NCBI GenBank assembly: GCA_009836625.1
Contig: VXVC01000004.1
Span: 891,037 to 955,036, forward strand
Direction: 5' to 3'
Length of the DNA stretch: 64,000 bases
DNA from: Holophagales bacterium
GTDB taxonomy: Bacteria > Acidobacteriota > Thermoanaerobaculia > Multivoradales > Multivoraceae
In this document: positions 50,606 through 58,628 of the stretch, piece after piece
How positions within the stretch are numbered: the first letter of the stretch is position 1
Layout: each line of letters begins with the position of its first letter
Notes under the pieces: model-generated
Seen by the model: only the letters and a program-made list of their open reading frames with translations
The model's database searches: none
Told to the model about the DNA's origin: nothing
Program-made: the position numbers and the translations under genes

Positions 50606-51772
50606 TCACTCCGCCGGCGTTGCGGCCGCCGTCGCTAGTACCAACCGCACCAAGTCCGCTTGGCGATGCACGCCGAGCTTCGAGTGCAGGTTCTTTACGT
50701 GCCAGCGGATCGTGCTCCCGCCACGACCCATCGAGGCAGCGATCTCGCTCACTGTTCGGCCCTCGGCGAGCAGCCCAGCCACTCGGCTTTCCGTAGGCGT
50801 CAGGTCGTACAGCCGGGCGACCTGACGAGTATCGACGCTCGGCGCATCGCCCAGCCTTGTCAGCAGAATCTGGGCGAACACGCCGCGGGAGTCGAAGCTC
50901 GTCAGGTCCGGCGGCACCGGACAGGCGCACAGCAGGAGCGGCGCGCGGTCGGCTGACTCGCCACGGGGATGAATCGTCATCGAACCGCCGACTCCCTTGC
51001 GGCAGCAAGCCGACAACAGCCGGCCGAGTTGCGCGTCCGTGTCCGGGCTTCGTGCCCGCAACTGACGATCTCGCTGCAAGATGCGGTCGCCGGCCGCGAG
51101 CAGTTCCCGGGCGGGAGCGTTGGCTTCCAACACGCAACCGCCCTGGTCCAGGTGGAGTACCGCGAGACCGGACCGATTGAGCAGCCCGATCAGAGAAGAC
51201 TCGCGAGCGTCGGCGGCAGCCAACGCCTGGCGGACGCGCACGAAGTGGCGCACGTGAGGCAGAAGATGCTCGACGGCACCGGTCTGTTCCGATGACCAAT
51301 CGCGCCCGGCCCGCGCCGTAAGCACCCAGATGATGTCCGTGCCGTAGAGGCCCCTCATGCGCACGCACACCTGGTTGTTGCTGCCGACACAAGGCAGGAA
51401 GTCACAGTAGACCGGTGACTTCTTCTGCTCCTCTTCGGTCAGGATTTCGGTGTTGTGCAGCACACATCCCAATGGCATCCGGTCCGTGCGGTCTACTCGC
51501 TCATCGCGGATCGCGTAGTCCTCCAGATAGAGCCGCTCGATTTCCTCGACCGTCTCGCCCCTCCACAGGGCGCGGCTGAACAGGAAGTCGGGGACGCCTC
51601 CCACACCCGACGCCACCACCAGGCGGCTGGCGAACGTACCGGCTGCGTCGTCGATCTGTGCCGACAGTGCGTTCCAGCGTTGCTCGTACAAGGCCGCTTC
51701 CTGGAGTCCCGCAACAACACCTTCGAGACGGGAGGCCGTCGTGGCGGAACTCCGCTGGGCCTTCGCAGTCAC
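50606..51772 (-). CDS. LuxR-type regulator with PAS-like sensor, array copy 2
   Basis: 388 residues. The sensor has IRDERVDRTDRMPLG, HNTEILTEEEQKKSPVY and FLPCVGSNNQVCVRM. The PAS-like part reads LLNRSGLAVLHLDQGGCVLEAN, and the HTH is LTPTESRVAGLLAEGRTVSEIAASMG with RGGSTIRWHVKNLHSKL, where RGGST replaces RKEST. Its ATG overlaps the stop of copy 1 by four bases. The sensor is closer to copy 1 than to copies 3 and 4. Confidence 0.87.
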   Translation of the reverse strand: MTAKAQRSSATTASRLEGVVAGLQEAALYEQRWNALSAQIDDAAGTFASRLVVASGVGGVPDFLFSRALWRGETVEEIERLYLEDYAIRDERVDRTDRMPLGCVLHNTEILTEEEQKKSPVYCDFLPCVGSNNQVCVRMRGLYGTDIIWVLTARAGRDWSSEQTGAVEHLLPHVRHFVRVRQALAAADARESSLIGLLNRSGLAVLHLDQGGCVLEANAPARELLAAGDRILQRDRQLRARSPDTDAQLGRLLSACCRKGVGGSMTIHPRGESADRAPLLLCACPVPPDLTSFDSRGVFAQILLTRLGDAPSVDTRQVARLYDLTPTESRVAGLLAEGRTVSEIAASMGRGGSTIRWHVKNLHSKLGVHRQADLVRLVLATAAATPAE

Positions 51773-52986
51773 TGCTTCCCCTCCGGCTCCTCCGCTGAAG
51801 TCGCGACGGCTGCCGACAGAACGAGCCGCACTAGGTCCGCCTGGCGATGCACGCCGAGCTTCGAGTGCAGGTTACGGACGTGCCAGCGCACCGTGCTCTC
51901 CTTGCGGCCCGTGGACGCCGCAATCTCACCGACCGACCGTCCCTCAGCCAGCGACGCAGCCACGCGGCTCTCGGTACGCGTCAGGCCGTAAGCATCCGCG
52001 ACAGGCCCAGGATCGGCCGCGGGTCCGGCACCAAGCTCCCTCAACAGCACCTGGGCTGCCACGGCTCGGGTGTCGAAGGTGGTGCGGTCTGGACGTACCG
52101 GACAGGCATGCAGCACCAGCGGACCCGCAACGCGACCCTCACCGGTGGACCGGACCGTCGTCGATCCGCCCAGACCGCCGCGGCAACAGGCCGCAAGCAA
52201 CCGTCCAAGCCTCACGTCGTCGCTGCGCCACCGAGCTGCCAGTTGGCCCGCGCCGTTCGTCTTCAGGCAGTTGCCGGCCCGCAACAACGAGCGGGCCGGC
52301 TCATTGGCCTCCAGCACCCTGCCATCGCAGTCGAGATGGACCACCCCCAGACCGGTCCGGTCCAGCAGTTCGGCTAGGGATGCGCTACGAGCGTCCGCGG
52401 CAGCAAGCGCCTGACGAACATGAACGAAGTGCCTCACATGCGGTAGCAAGCGATTGAGGACATCGAGCTGTTCCGAACTCCAGTCGAGGCTCGGCGTCGC
52501 GCTCAACGTCCACACGATGTGTGTCTCGCGCAGGCCCTTCAGCCGCACCACCACCTGGTTGTTGCTACCGACGCGGGGAAGGAAATCGCAGTACACAGGA
52601 GACGTCTTCCGCTCCCGCTCGCTGAGGATGTCCCTGTTGTGCAGGAGACGTCCGCCCGCCAGGGCAGCGGTGCGATGCACGCGCTCATCCAGGGACGCGT
52701 AGTCCTCGACGTAGGTCTGTTCGATGTCGTCACGCGGCTCGCCTCGGATCACGATGCGGCTGAACAGGAAACGGTGACGGGGTCCACGCTCCGACAGCAC
52801 CGCCAGATGGCTACCCCAGATTCCGGCGGCATCGTCGATTCGAGCCGACGCCACCCTCCAGTGCGCCTCGTCAAACGCCGCCTGCTGCAGATGCGCAATC
52901 GCCAACTGCAGTCGCGAAGCCGGACTGGGCCGTTGCGCACCCGGTCGCGCGTTGATGAAACTCTCTTCTCGTCGCTCGGCGTCCAA
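51769..52986 (-). CDS. LuxR-type regulator with PAS-like sensor, array copy 1
   Basis: 405 residues, the first gene of the array. A 27-residue N-terminal extension precedes the common start SRLQLAIAHLQQAAFDEAHW. Sensor motifs are SLDERVHRT, HNRDILSERERKTSPVY and FLPRVGSNNQVVVRL. The PAS-like domain reads LLDRTGLGVVHLDCDGRVLEAN, and the HTH LTRTESRVAASLAEGRSVGEIAASTG. The ligand is unknown. A -10 box TAGAAT at 52998-53003 lies 11 bases upstream of the ATG, and repeat copy D lies over the -35 position. It is divergent from the TonB receptor gene. Confidence 0.87.
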   Translation of the reverse strand: MDAERREESFINARPGAQRPSPASRLQLAIAHLQQAAFDEAHWRVASARIDDAAGIWGSHLAVLSERGPRHRFLFSRIVIRGEPRDDIEQTYVEDYASLDERVHRTAALAGGRLLHNRDILSERERKTSPVYCDFLPRVGSNNQVVVRLKGLRETHIVWTLSATPSLDWSSEQLDVLNRLLPHVRHFVHVRQALAAADARSASLAELLDRTGLGVVHLDCDGRVLEANEPARSLLRAGNCLKTNGAGQLAARWRSDDVRLGRLLAACCRGGLGGSTTVRSTGEGRVAGPLVLHACPVRPDRTTFDTRAVAAQVLLRELGAGPAADPGPVADAYGLTRTESRVAASLAEGRSVGEIAASTGRKESTVRWHVRNLHSKLGVHRQADLVRLVLSAAVATSAEEPEGKQ

Positions 52987-52997
52987 GGATCTTGACT

Positions 52998-53003
52998 ATT
53001 CTA
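52998..53003 (-). promoter_or_regulatory. Candidate -10 box of the LuxR array
   Basis: TAGAAT on the minus strand, with no consensus -35 at 17 bases (the site reads GGCGAA, 53021-53026). A weak -35 is typical of activator-dependent promoters. Transcription would start near 52991. Confidence 0.45.
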
Positions 53004-53008
53004 CCGCC

Positions 53009-56000
53009 GTGCTGAAGGCGTTCGCCCCCCCAATACTGAGGGGATCGTCCGATGGAGTCCGACTCCCTTTCCTCCTGCTGGCTGCCATCGGCGTCGGCAC
53101 GGCGACACTCCCCGCAACCGCCCAGTCCGAAGCGACGACCGGGATCATCCGCGGCACGGTCCGCGGCCCCGACGGAGCCACGGTCGGCGGCGCCCACGTG
53201 CTGATCCAGCACGGCGAAACGGGCTTTACCACTTCCGTCCGGACGACAGCGGCGGGCACCTTCGCCCGCACCCTGCTGCCGCTCGGGTCGTACGAACTGA
53301 TCGTGACCAGGGACGACGAGGGACTGATGGAACGACTCGCCGGCCTGACGCTTCGTGTCGGTGAGAGCCTGAACCTCGACATTGCGCTCAAGGAGGTCGT
53401 CGCCGACGAGATCACGGTGTCGACGGACGCCTACTGGACGCCCGCGACCGAAGACGTCACGACCTCCCAGCGGCTCTCCGACGAGGTGATCGAGGGGCTG
53501 CCGGTGAACGGCCGGAACTTCTTCGACCTAACCCTGCTGACCCCGGGTGCATCGCTCTCCCAGGGGCCCGACGGCGACGAACTGAACATCAGCGGCCAGC
53601 GCGGCATCTTCAACAACTTCATCGTCGACGGCGCCGACTTCAACAACTCGTTCTTCGGCGAGCAACGCGGCGGGCAGCGTCCGGCCTTCACCTTCAACCA
53701 GGACGCGATCCAGGAGATGGTGGTCATCAACCAGGGCGCGACGGCCGAGTTCGGCCGGTCGGCCGGCGGCTTCGTCAACGTGATCACCAAGTCCGGCACG
53801 AACGAGTTCGAGGGCACGATGCACACGTTCCGGCAATGGGACGGGATCTCGTCCGAGCACCCTTCCGGCGAGGCGGCGAAGCCGGAGTTCGAGCGGCTGC
53901 AGTACGGCTTCACGCTCGGCGGGCCGGTCAAACGGGAGCGCGTCTTCTTCTTCGGCGCGTACGACGAGCAGGATGCCTTGGAGACCAAGCAACTCGTGCG
54001 CGGCGTCGCCGGTCCCGCCAACCTGGCGCGGCTCGATCGCTTCCTCCAGGACCGCTGGCCCGGCCTCTTCGACGACGAGTTCGGCCCCATCGAGCGCAGC
54101 GACGACAACCGCGCCCTGATCGCCAAGCTGGACTTCAACCTGAGCGAAAGCCACCAGGCGTCGGTCAAGTACAACTACACGTGGTCGGAACAGGAGAACG
54201 GCACGTTCGACGTCGACTCGTGGGGCCTGTCCGCGAACGGCATCGAGCAGAACTACTCGCACGCCGTCAACCTCAGCCTGCGCTCTCTCCTCAGCAACCG
54301 GACCTCGAACGAACTCCGTCTGCAATGGGCCCGCGAGCACCGGCCGCGGCGCTACGGCGGACCTCTGCAGCCGGGAGTCGAGCCGCCGCCCCAGCCGCCC
54401 TACCAGGTGCTCGGCGGCAGGCCCTTCCCCGACATCGCCATGGACTTCGCCGACGGCTTCCGCATCGGCCTGCCCTTCTTCCTGCCGATCGGCGCGGATG
54501 CCGCGGACGAGCGCAAGCAGGTCGTCGACAACGTCTCGACGCTGCTCGGCGATCACCTGGTCAAGGCGGGGATCGAGGCAAACCGGACCGGGATCGCCCA
54601 GCAGTTCCTGGGCTTCGGCAACAGCCGCTACATCTTCGACTCGGTCGACGGCTTCATCAGCTTCATGGAACAGGGCAACCGCTACGTGACCTGCTCCGAC
54701 GGCACGAGCAGCGCCGCCGGCGTCTGCCCGGCGGGCGCCGAGATCACCGGACCCGTGCTGCTCTACCTGCAGGCCGCGACCGTTCCCGGCATCCCGCCGG
54801 AAGACCTGGGCAAGCAGGCCTTCGACGTGGACGAGGTCGCCCTGTTTTTTCAGGACACCTGGCAGGCCAGCGAACGCGTCGTCCTGAACCTCGGGCTGCG
54901 CTGGGAGGGAACCTGGAACCCTGACCCGCTGATCACTCCGCGGGACACATACTTCGCGCCCTACCTGGACGATCCGCGGTTCCCGTCGGACGGCACGATC
55001 CCCGACGATCTCGACAACTTCCAGCCCCGGCTCGGCCTGGTGTGGGACGTCGCCGGCGACGGCTCCAGCGTGCTGCGGCTGAACGCCGGTTCCTACGTCT
55101 CCCGCATCCCCAGTCTGGTCCTGGCCGGCCCGCGCACGACGAACGGCGCCTTCCAGCAGGTCCTGTTCAGGAGCAGCGCCGCCTCGCCGGCGCTCGGCCC
55201 GGTACCACCGATCGACGAGCAGATCGACGGCTCGGACACGGTGCCCTTCCTGCCTGACATCACCATCGTCGACCGGGACCTGGAACTGCCCGAAACCTGG
55301 TCGTTCGGCGCGGGCTTCGAGCGGCGGCTCGGCCGCGGCGTGACCGCCGAGCTCTCCTACCAGCACGCGCGGACGGACGAGCTCTTCCGCTTCGTCGACC
55401 GCAACCACCCGAACTTCGGCGCTCCCTTTGGTGTCGGCACCCATCCGGGCGGCGGCGGCGGCATCAACGCCCTGAACAACACGGAAAGCTCGGCGCGCTC
55501 CCGCTATCACGGCCTGACGGCCACCGTGCGCGGCCGGGACGCCTTCGACGGCCTGCTCACGTTCGAGGTGAACTACACCCTCAGCCGGGATCGCTCCGAC
55601 GACGACAACGAGCGCGATCCCTTCACGTTCCGCTACGCCGACCCCACGAACCTCGGCCGCGAGTACGGCTGGTCCGACCGCGACCGCCGGCACCAGGTCG
55701 CGGGCTATGTGCTCTTCGCCCTGCCCGGCGAGGTCCAGTTCAGCAACGTGTTCCGCTACCTCTCGGCCTCGCCCGTGTCGGAATCCTGCGCGGAACCCGG
55801 CCGAAGAGCCGCCCAGCCGTCCGACCGCATCTGCGCAGGCGGGCGCATCCTCCAGCGGAACACGCTACGCCGCGACAACGACTTCCTGACCTGGGACGTC
55901 CGGCTTTCGCGCCCGTTCACCGTCGGGCCCGGCATCACGCTCGAACCGGTCTTCGAGATCTTCAACCTCACGAACGCCGACAACCGCCTCGACGCCTCCC

Positions 56001-56092
56001 AGGGCTCCCTGCTCTTCAACTTCGACGGCACGATCCGCAGCGGCCTCGGCGACAGCCGCCGCGGCCAGATCGGCCTCCACGTTCACTTCTGA
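53009..56092 (+). CDS. TonB-dependent receptor with carboxypeptidase-like regulatory N-terminal domain
   Basis: 1027 residues from GTG 53009. The in-frame ATG at 52952 would overlap the divergent LuxR gene by 35 bases. A signal peptide ends near ATAQS. A carboxypeptidase D regulatory-like fold (IIRGTVRGPDGATVGGAHVLI ... GSYELIVTRDD) precedes the plug domain (VEGLP-like IEGLPVNGRNFFDLTLL, VDGADFNNSFFGEQRGGQ, AEFGRSAGGFVNVITKSGTN). A long 22-strand-type barrel ends in RGQIGLHVHF with a C-terminal Phe. This is the Oar-like type common in Acidobacteriota. The substrate is unknown, and no TonB or ExbBD genes are nearby. Confidence 0.92.
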   Translation: MLKAFAPPILRGSSDGVRLPFLLLAAIGVGTATLPATAQSEATTGIIRGTVRGPDGATVGGAHVLIQHGETGFTTSVRTTAAGTFARTLLPLGSYELIVTRDDEGLMERLAGLTLRVGESLNLDIALKEVVADEITVSTDAYWTPATEDVTTSQRLSDEVIEGLPVNGRNFFDLTLLTPGASLSQGPDGDELNISGQRGIFNNFIVDGADFNNSFFGEQRGGQRPAFTFNQDAIQEMVVINQGATAEFGRSAGGFVNVITKSGTNEFEGTMHTFRQWDGISSEHPSGEAAKPEFERLQYGFTLGGPVKRERVFFFGAYDEQDALETKQLVRGVAGPANLARLDRFLQDRWPGLFDDEFGPIERSDDNRALIAKLDFNLSESHQASVKYNYTWSEQENGTFDVDSWGLSANGIEQNYSHAVNLSLRSLLSNRTSNELRLQWAREHRPRRYGGPLQPGVEPPPQPPYQVLGGRPFPDIAMDFADGFRIGLPFFLPIGADAADERKQVVDNVSTLLGDHLVKAGIEANRTGIAQQFLGFGNSRYIFDSVDGFISFMEQGNRYVTCSDGTSSAAGVCPAGAEITGPVLLYLQAATVPGIPPEDLGKQAFDVDEVALFFQDTWQASERVVLNLGLRWEGTWNPDPLITPRDTYFAPYLDDPRFPSDGTIPDDLDNFQPRLGLVWDVAGDGSSVLRLNAGSYVSRIPSLVLAGPRTTNGAFQQVLFRSSAASPALGPVPPIDEQIDGSDTVPFLPDITIVDRDLELPETWSFGAGFERRLGRGVTAELSYQHARTDELFRFVDRNHPNFGAPFGVGTHPGGGGGINALNNTESSARSRYHGLTATVRGRDAFDGLLTFEVNYTLSRDRSDDDNERDPFTFRYADPTNLGREYGWSDRDRRHQVAGYVLFALPGEVQFSNVFRYLSASPVSESCAEPGRRAAQPSDRICAGGRILQRNTLRRDNDFLTWDVRLSRPFTVGPGITLEPVFEIFNLTNADNRLDASQGSLLFNFDGTIRSGLGDSRRGQIGLHVHF
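53021..53046. repeat. TTCG-CCCCC...GAGGGGATC inverted-repeat element, copy D
   Basis: TTCG, a run of seven C (53025-53031), AATACT and GAGGGGATC (53038-53046). It lies at the head of the LuxR array, centred about 43 bases upstream of the predicted transcription start, and also inside the first codons of the TonB receptor. Confidence 0.55.
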
Positions 56093-56111
56093 GGGGGCAA
56101 CCTCCGAGGGC

Positions 56112-57290
56112 TCAGGCGCCGAGGATCCGCAGCTCCCTCGGCGACGACGTGAGCAGCTCGCAGCCCTCCGCGGTGACGCGGACGTTGTCCTCGATCCGCA
56201 CGCCACCCCAGCCTTCGAGGTAGAGGCCCGGTTCGATCGTGAACACCGCCCCCTCCTCGACAACGTCGGTGTTGCCCGCCATCACGGACGGCGGCTCGTG
56301 GATCTCGAGGCCCAGGCCGTGCCCGGTTCGATGGGTCATGAACTCCTTGAAGCGCGCGGCCCCCAGGTTCGCCTGGCAGTTCTTGTGGACGTAGTCGTAG
56401 GTCACGCCGGGGCGCGACGCCGCCACTCCGCGGATGTTCGCCTGCAGCACCGCCTCGTACACCTCCCGCATGCGGTCGGTCGGCGAGCCGCTGACCACGA
56501 ACGTGCGGGTGATGTCGCAGTGGTACCCGTCGAACGACGTCCCGAAGTCGATCAGCAGGAACTCGCCCTCCTCCATCTTCCGCTCGTCGGGCACTCCATG
56601 GGGCAGCGCGCTCTTCGGGCCGCTGAGGACGATCGGGCCAAAAGAGATGCCGCCGCCGCCGCGGCGCAGCAGCTCACTCGAGAGCTTGGCCGCGATCTCG
56701 CGCTCGGTGCGTCCCGGCTTGACGTCCCGCAGCGTGAACTCGAGCGCCGCCTCGGCGATCTTCGACGCCTGCTGGATCGCTTTCGCCTCCTCGTCGCTCT
56801 TCTTGAGTCGGAGTTCGCTCACGATCGACTCGGCGCTTTCGAGCTTCGCCTTCGGCAGCTCGCGGGCCAGATGCTGGGCCTCCATGTAGCGCAGGCTGAG
56901 GGGTTCCACCGCCACCCGCGACGCCTTCCCGAGATCCTTGAAGGCCGCGGCCGCGGCCTTCTCCGGACCATCCGCGTCGTCCCAAAGATGCACCGACTCG
57001 ACCGCTGGAGCGACACCGCGGAAGTTCGCCTCCTCCAGCGCGGGCACGATGGCCACCGGAGCGTCGGCGGTCGGCACGACGAGCAGGAAGAGTCGCTCGT
57101 GCCCGTCGAAGTGGTGGCCCAGGAGCCATCTCAACGTAGCTCCCGGCGTCAGCACCACGGCGTCGGCGCCGGACGAAGCCGCGGCCTGCCGCAACTGCTC
57201 GATACGCACGGCATCGCGGCTCGAGTGCCTCGCTGATCCGGCGTCCTCGACCCCTTCCGCCAGCCCTTCCGCCACCGTATCGTCGCCCAT
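56112..57290 (-). CDS. M24-family metallopeptidase (Xaa-Pro aminopeptidase/prolidase type)
   Basis: 392 residues. The N-terminal creatinase-like domain (to about 160) is followed by the pita-bread catalytic domain. The metal ligands are visible: LIDFGTSFDGYHCDITRTF (two Asp), THRTGHGLGLEIHE (His), FTIEPGLY (Glu) and RIEDNVRV (Glu). It cleaves X-Pro bonds with two metal ions and has no signal peptide, so it is cytoplasmic. An N-terminal segment of about 27 residues looks poorly conserved, so a later start is possible. It converges with the TonB receptor gene, 19 bases apart. Confidence 0.92.
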   Translation of the reverse strand: MGDDTVAEGLAEGVEDAGSARHSSRDAVRIEQLRQAAASSGADAVVLTPGATLRWLLGHHFDGHERLFLLVVPTADAPVAIVPALEEANFRGVAPAVESVHLWDDADGPEKAAAAAFKDLGKASRVAVEPLSLRYMEAQHLARELPKAKLESAESIVSELRLKKSDEEAKAIQQASKIAEAALEFTLRDVKPGRTEREIAAKLSSELLRRGGGGISFGPIVLSGPKSALPHGVPDERKMEEGEFLLIDFGTSFDGYHCDITRTFVVSGSPTDRMREVYEAVLQANIRGVAASRPGVTYDYVHKNCQANLGAARFKEFMTHRTGHGLGLEIHEPPSVMAGNTDVVEEGAVFTIEPGLYLEGWGGVRIEDNVRVTAEGCELLTSSPRELRILGA

Positions 57291-57408
57291 CTTGTCGTCG
57301 CCACCCTTCCCGAGGTTGTCCTTCGACGGAGTGTCGAGCCCGACAGCTTACTCCGAACGCCCGGGCGCGCTGACGAGGGTCCCCGCGCAGGATAGAGTCG
57401 CGCCCACC

Positions 57409-58602
57409 ATGGACACCTCGATCGGCTCCGAATACGACTCCCTCCGCGAGGAGGTCCGCGCCTTCCTCACCGCCAACGAGGACGTTGCCGTCCCGGCCGG
57501 CCCCGGCTTCGGCGGTGACGCATCGCAAGTCCGCGAAAGAACCCTGGAGTGGCAGAAGCGGCTCTTCGATGCCGGCTACGCGGGCCGCACGATCCCGAAG
57601 CGCTACGGCGGCGCCGGCCACGAGCCCGACGCCCTCGCGAGCCTGGTGATCGAGGAGGAGTTCCAGAGCGCCGGGATCTCCCTCGGGATGGAAAGCCAGG
57701 GTACCGGCATGTTCGTCCCGACGCTGCTGCACTTCGGTCGCGAGGACCAGAAGCAGGAGCTGATCCGGCCCACGATGCGCGGCGAACTGATCTGGTGCCA
57801 GGGGTACAGCGAGCCGGGATCCGGCTCGGACCTGGCGTCGCTGCGCACCTCCGCGGTGCTCGACGGCGACGAGTACGTGATCAACGGCCAGAAGATCTGG
57901 ACCAGCGGCGCCCGCGAAGCCGACATGATGTTCGCCCTGATCCGCACCGAGGCCGACGCCGGGAAGCACGGAGGCATCAGCTACATCGTCCTGTCGATGG
58001 ACACGCCCGGCATCGACATCCGGCCGCTGATGACGATGACCGGCGACGCCTCCTTCAACGAGGTCTTCTTCACCGACGTGCGCGTGCCGGCGACGAACGT
58101 CGTCGGCCGCCCCGGCCAGGGCTGGGAGGTCGGCACCTACACGCTGCGCTACGAGCGGAACATGCTCGGCCGCTCGAACGCGACGGAGAACTACTTCGAC
58201 GGCTGCGTGGACATCCTGCGCGAAAGCGGTCTGATCGAATCCCCCGTTTACCGTGACCGCCTGCTGAAGCTCGAAGGCAGGGTGCAGGCGATGAAGTACC
58301 ACCAGTTGCGCCTGCTGACCGACATGCTGAAGAAGCGCGACTCGGGCGCCGGCGGTCTGATCGTCAAGCTGAACAACTGTCAGTTGAACTACGACATCTG
58401 CGCGCTCGCCATCGACGGAATGGCCGAGCGCGGGGTCCTGAAGCGCGGTTCCAAGCACGTGCGCGACTACGGCAACTGGCAACGCAACTACATGTATGCC
58501 CTCGGCCTGATCATCGGCGGCGGCACCGCCCAGATCCAGAAGAACATCATCGGCGAACGGGGCCTCGGTCTGCCGCGGGAGCCGAAGCCGGCAGCGGCCT
58601 AG
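57409..58602 (+). CDS. Acyl-CoA dehydrogenase, first of a pair
   Basis: 397 residues from ATG 57409; the open frame runs far upstream but crosses the divergent M24 gene. Acyl-CoA dehydrogenase motifs: WCQGYSEPGSGSDLASL (FAD-binding), YVINGQKIWTSGA, and GDASFNEVFFTDVRVP. The C-terminal helix bundle continues to IIGERGLGLPREP, with an ARIS-like Gly-rich IIGGGTAQIQKN. It forms the alpha,beta double bond of acyl-CoA with FAD. A second family member follows after 26 bases, as in heteromeric FadE pairs. Confidence 0.9.
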   Translation: MDTSIGSEYDSLREEVRAFLTANEDVAVPAGPGFGGDASQVRERTLEWQKRLFDAGYAGRTIPKRYGGAGHEPDALASLVIEEEFQSAGISLGMESQGTGMFVPTLLHFGREDQKQELIRPTMRGELIWCQGYSEPGSGSDLASLRTSAVLDGDEYVINGQKIWTSGAREADMMFALIRTEADAGKHGGISYIVLSMDTPGIDIRPLMTMTGDASFNEVFFTDVRVPATNVVGRPGQGWEVGTYTLRYERNMLGRSNATENYFDGCVDILRESGLIESPVYRDRLLKLEGRVQAMKYHQLRLLTDMLKKRDSGAGGLIVKLNNCQLNYDICALAIDGMAERGVLKRGSKHVRDYGNWQRNYMYALGLIIGGGTAQIQKNIIGERGLGLPREPKPAAA

Positions 58603-58628
58603 CGGCCCGGCCACAAGGAGTCCTCGAC

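Noticed and set aside
53528..55693. Long minus-strand open frame opposite the TonB receptor
   Set aside because: High GC keeps antisense frames open; the plus-strand protein has full TonB receptor motifs.
57235..57408. Upstream extension of the first acyl-CoA dehydrogenase
   Set aside because: It overlaps the divergent M24 gene and lacks family similarity; the normal ACAD N-terminus begins at ATG 57409.
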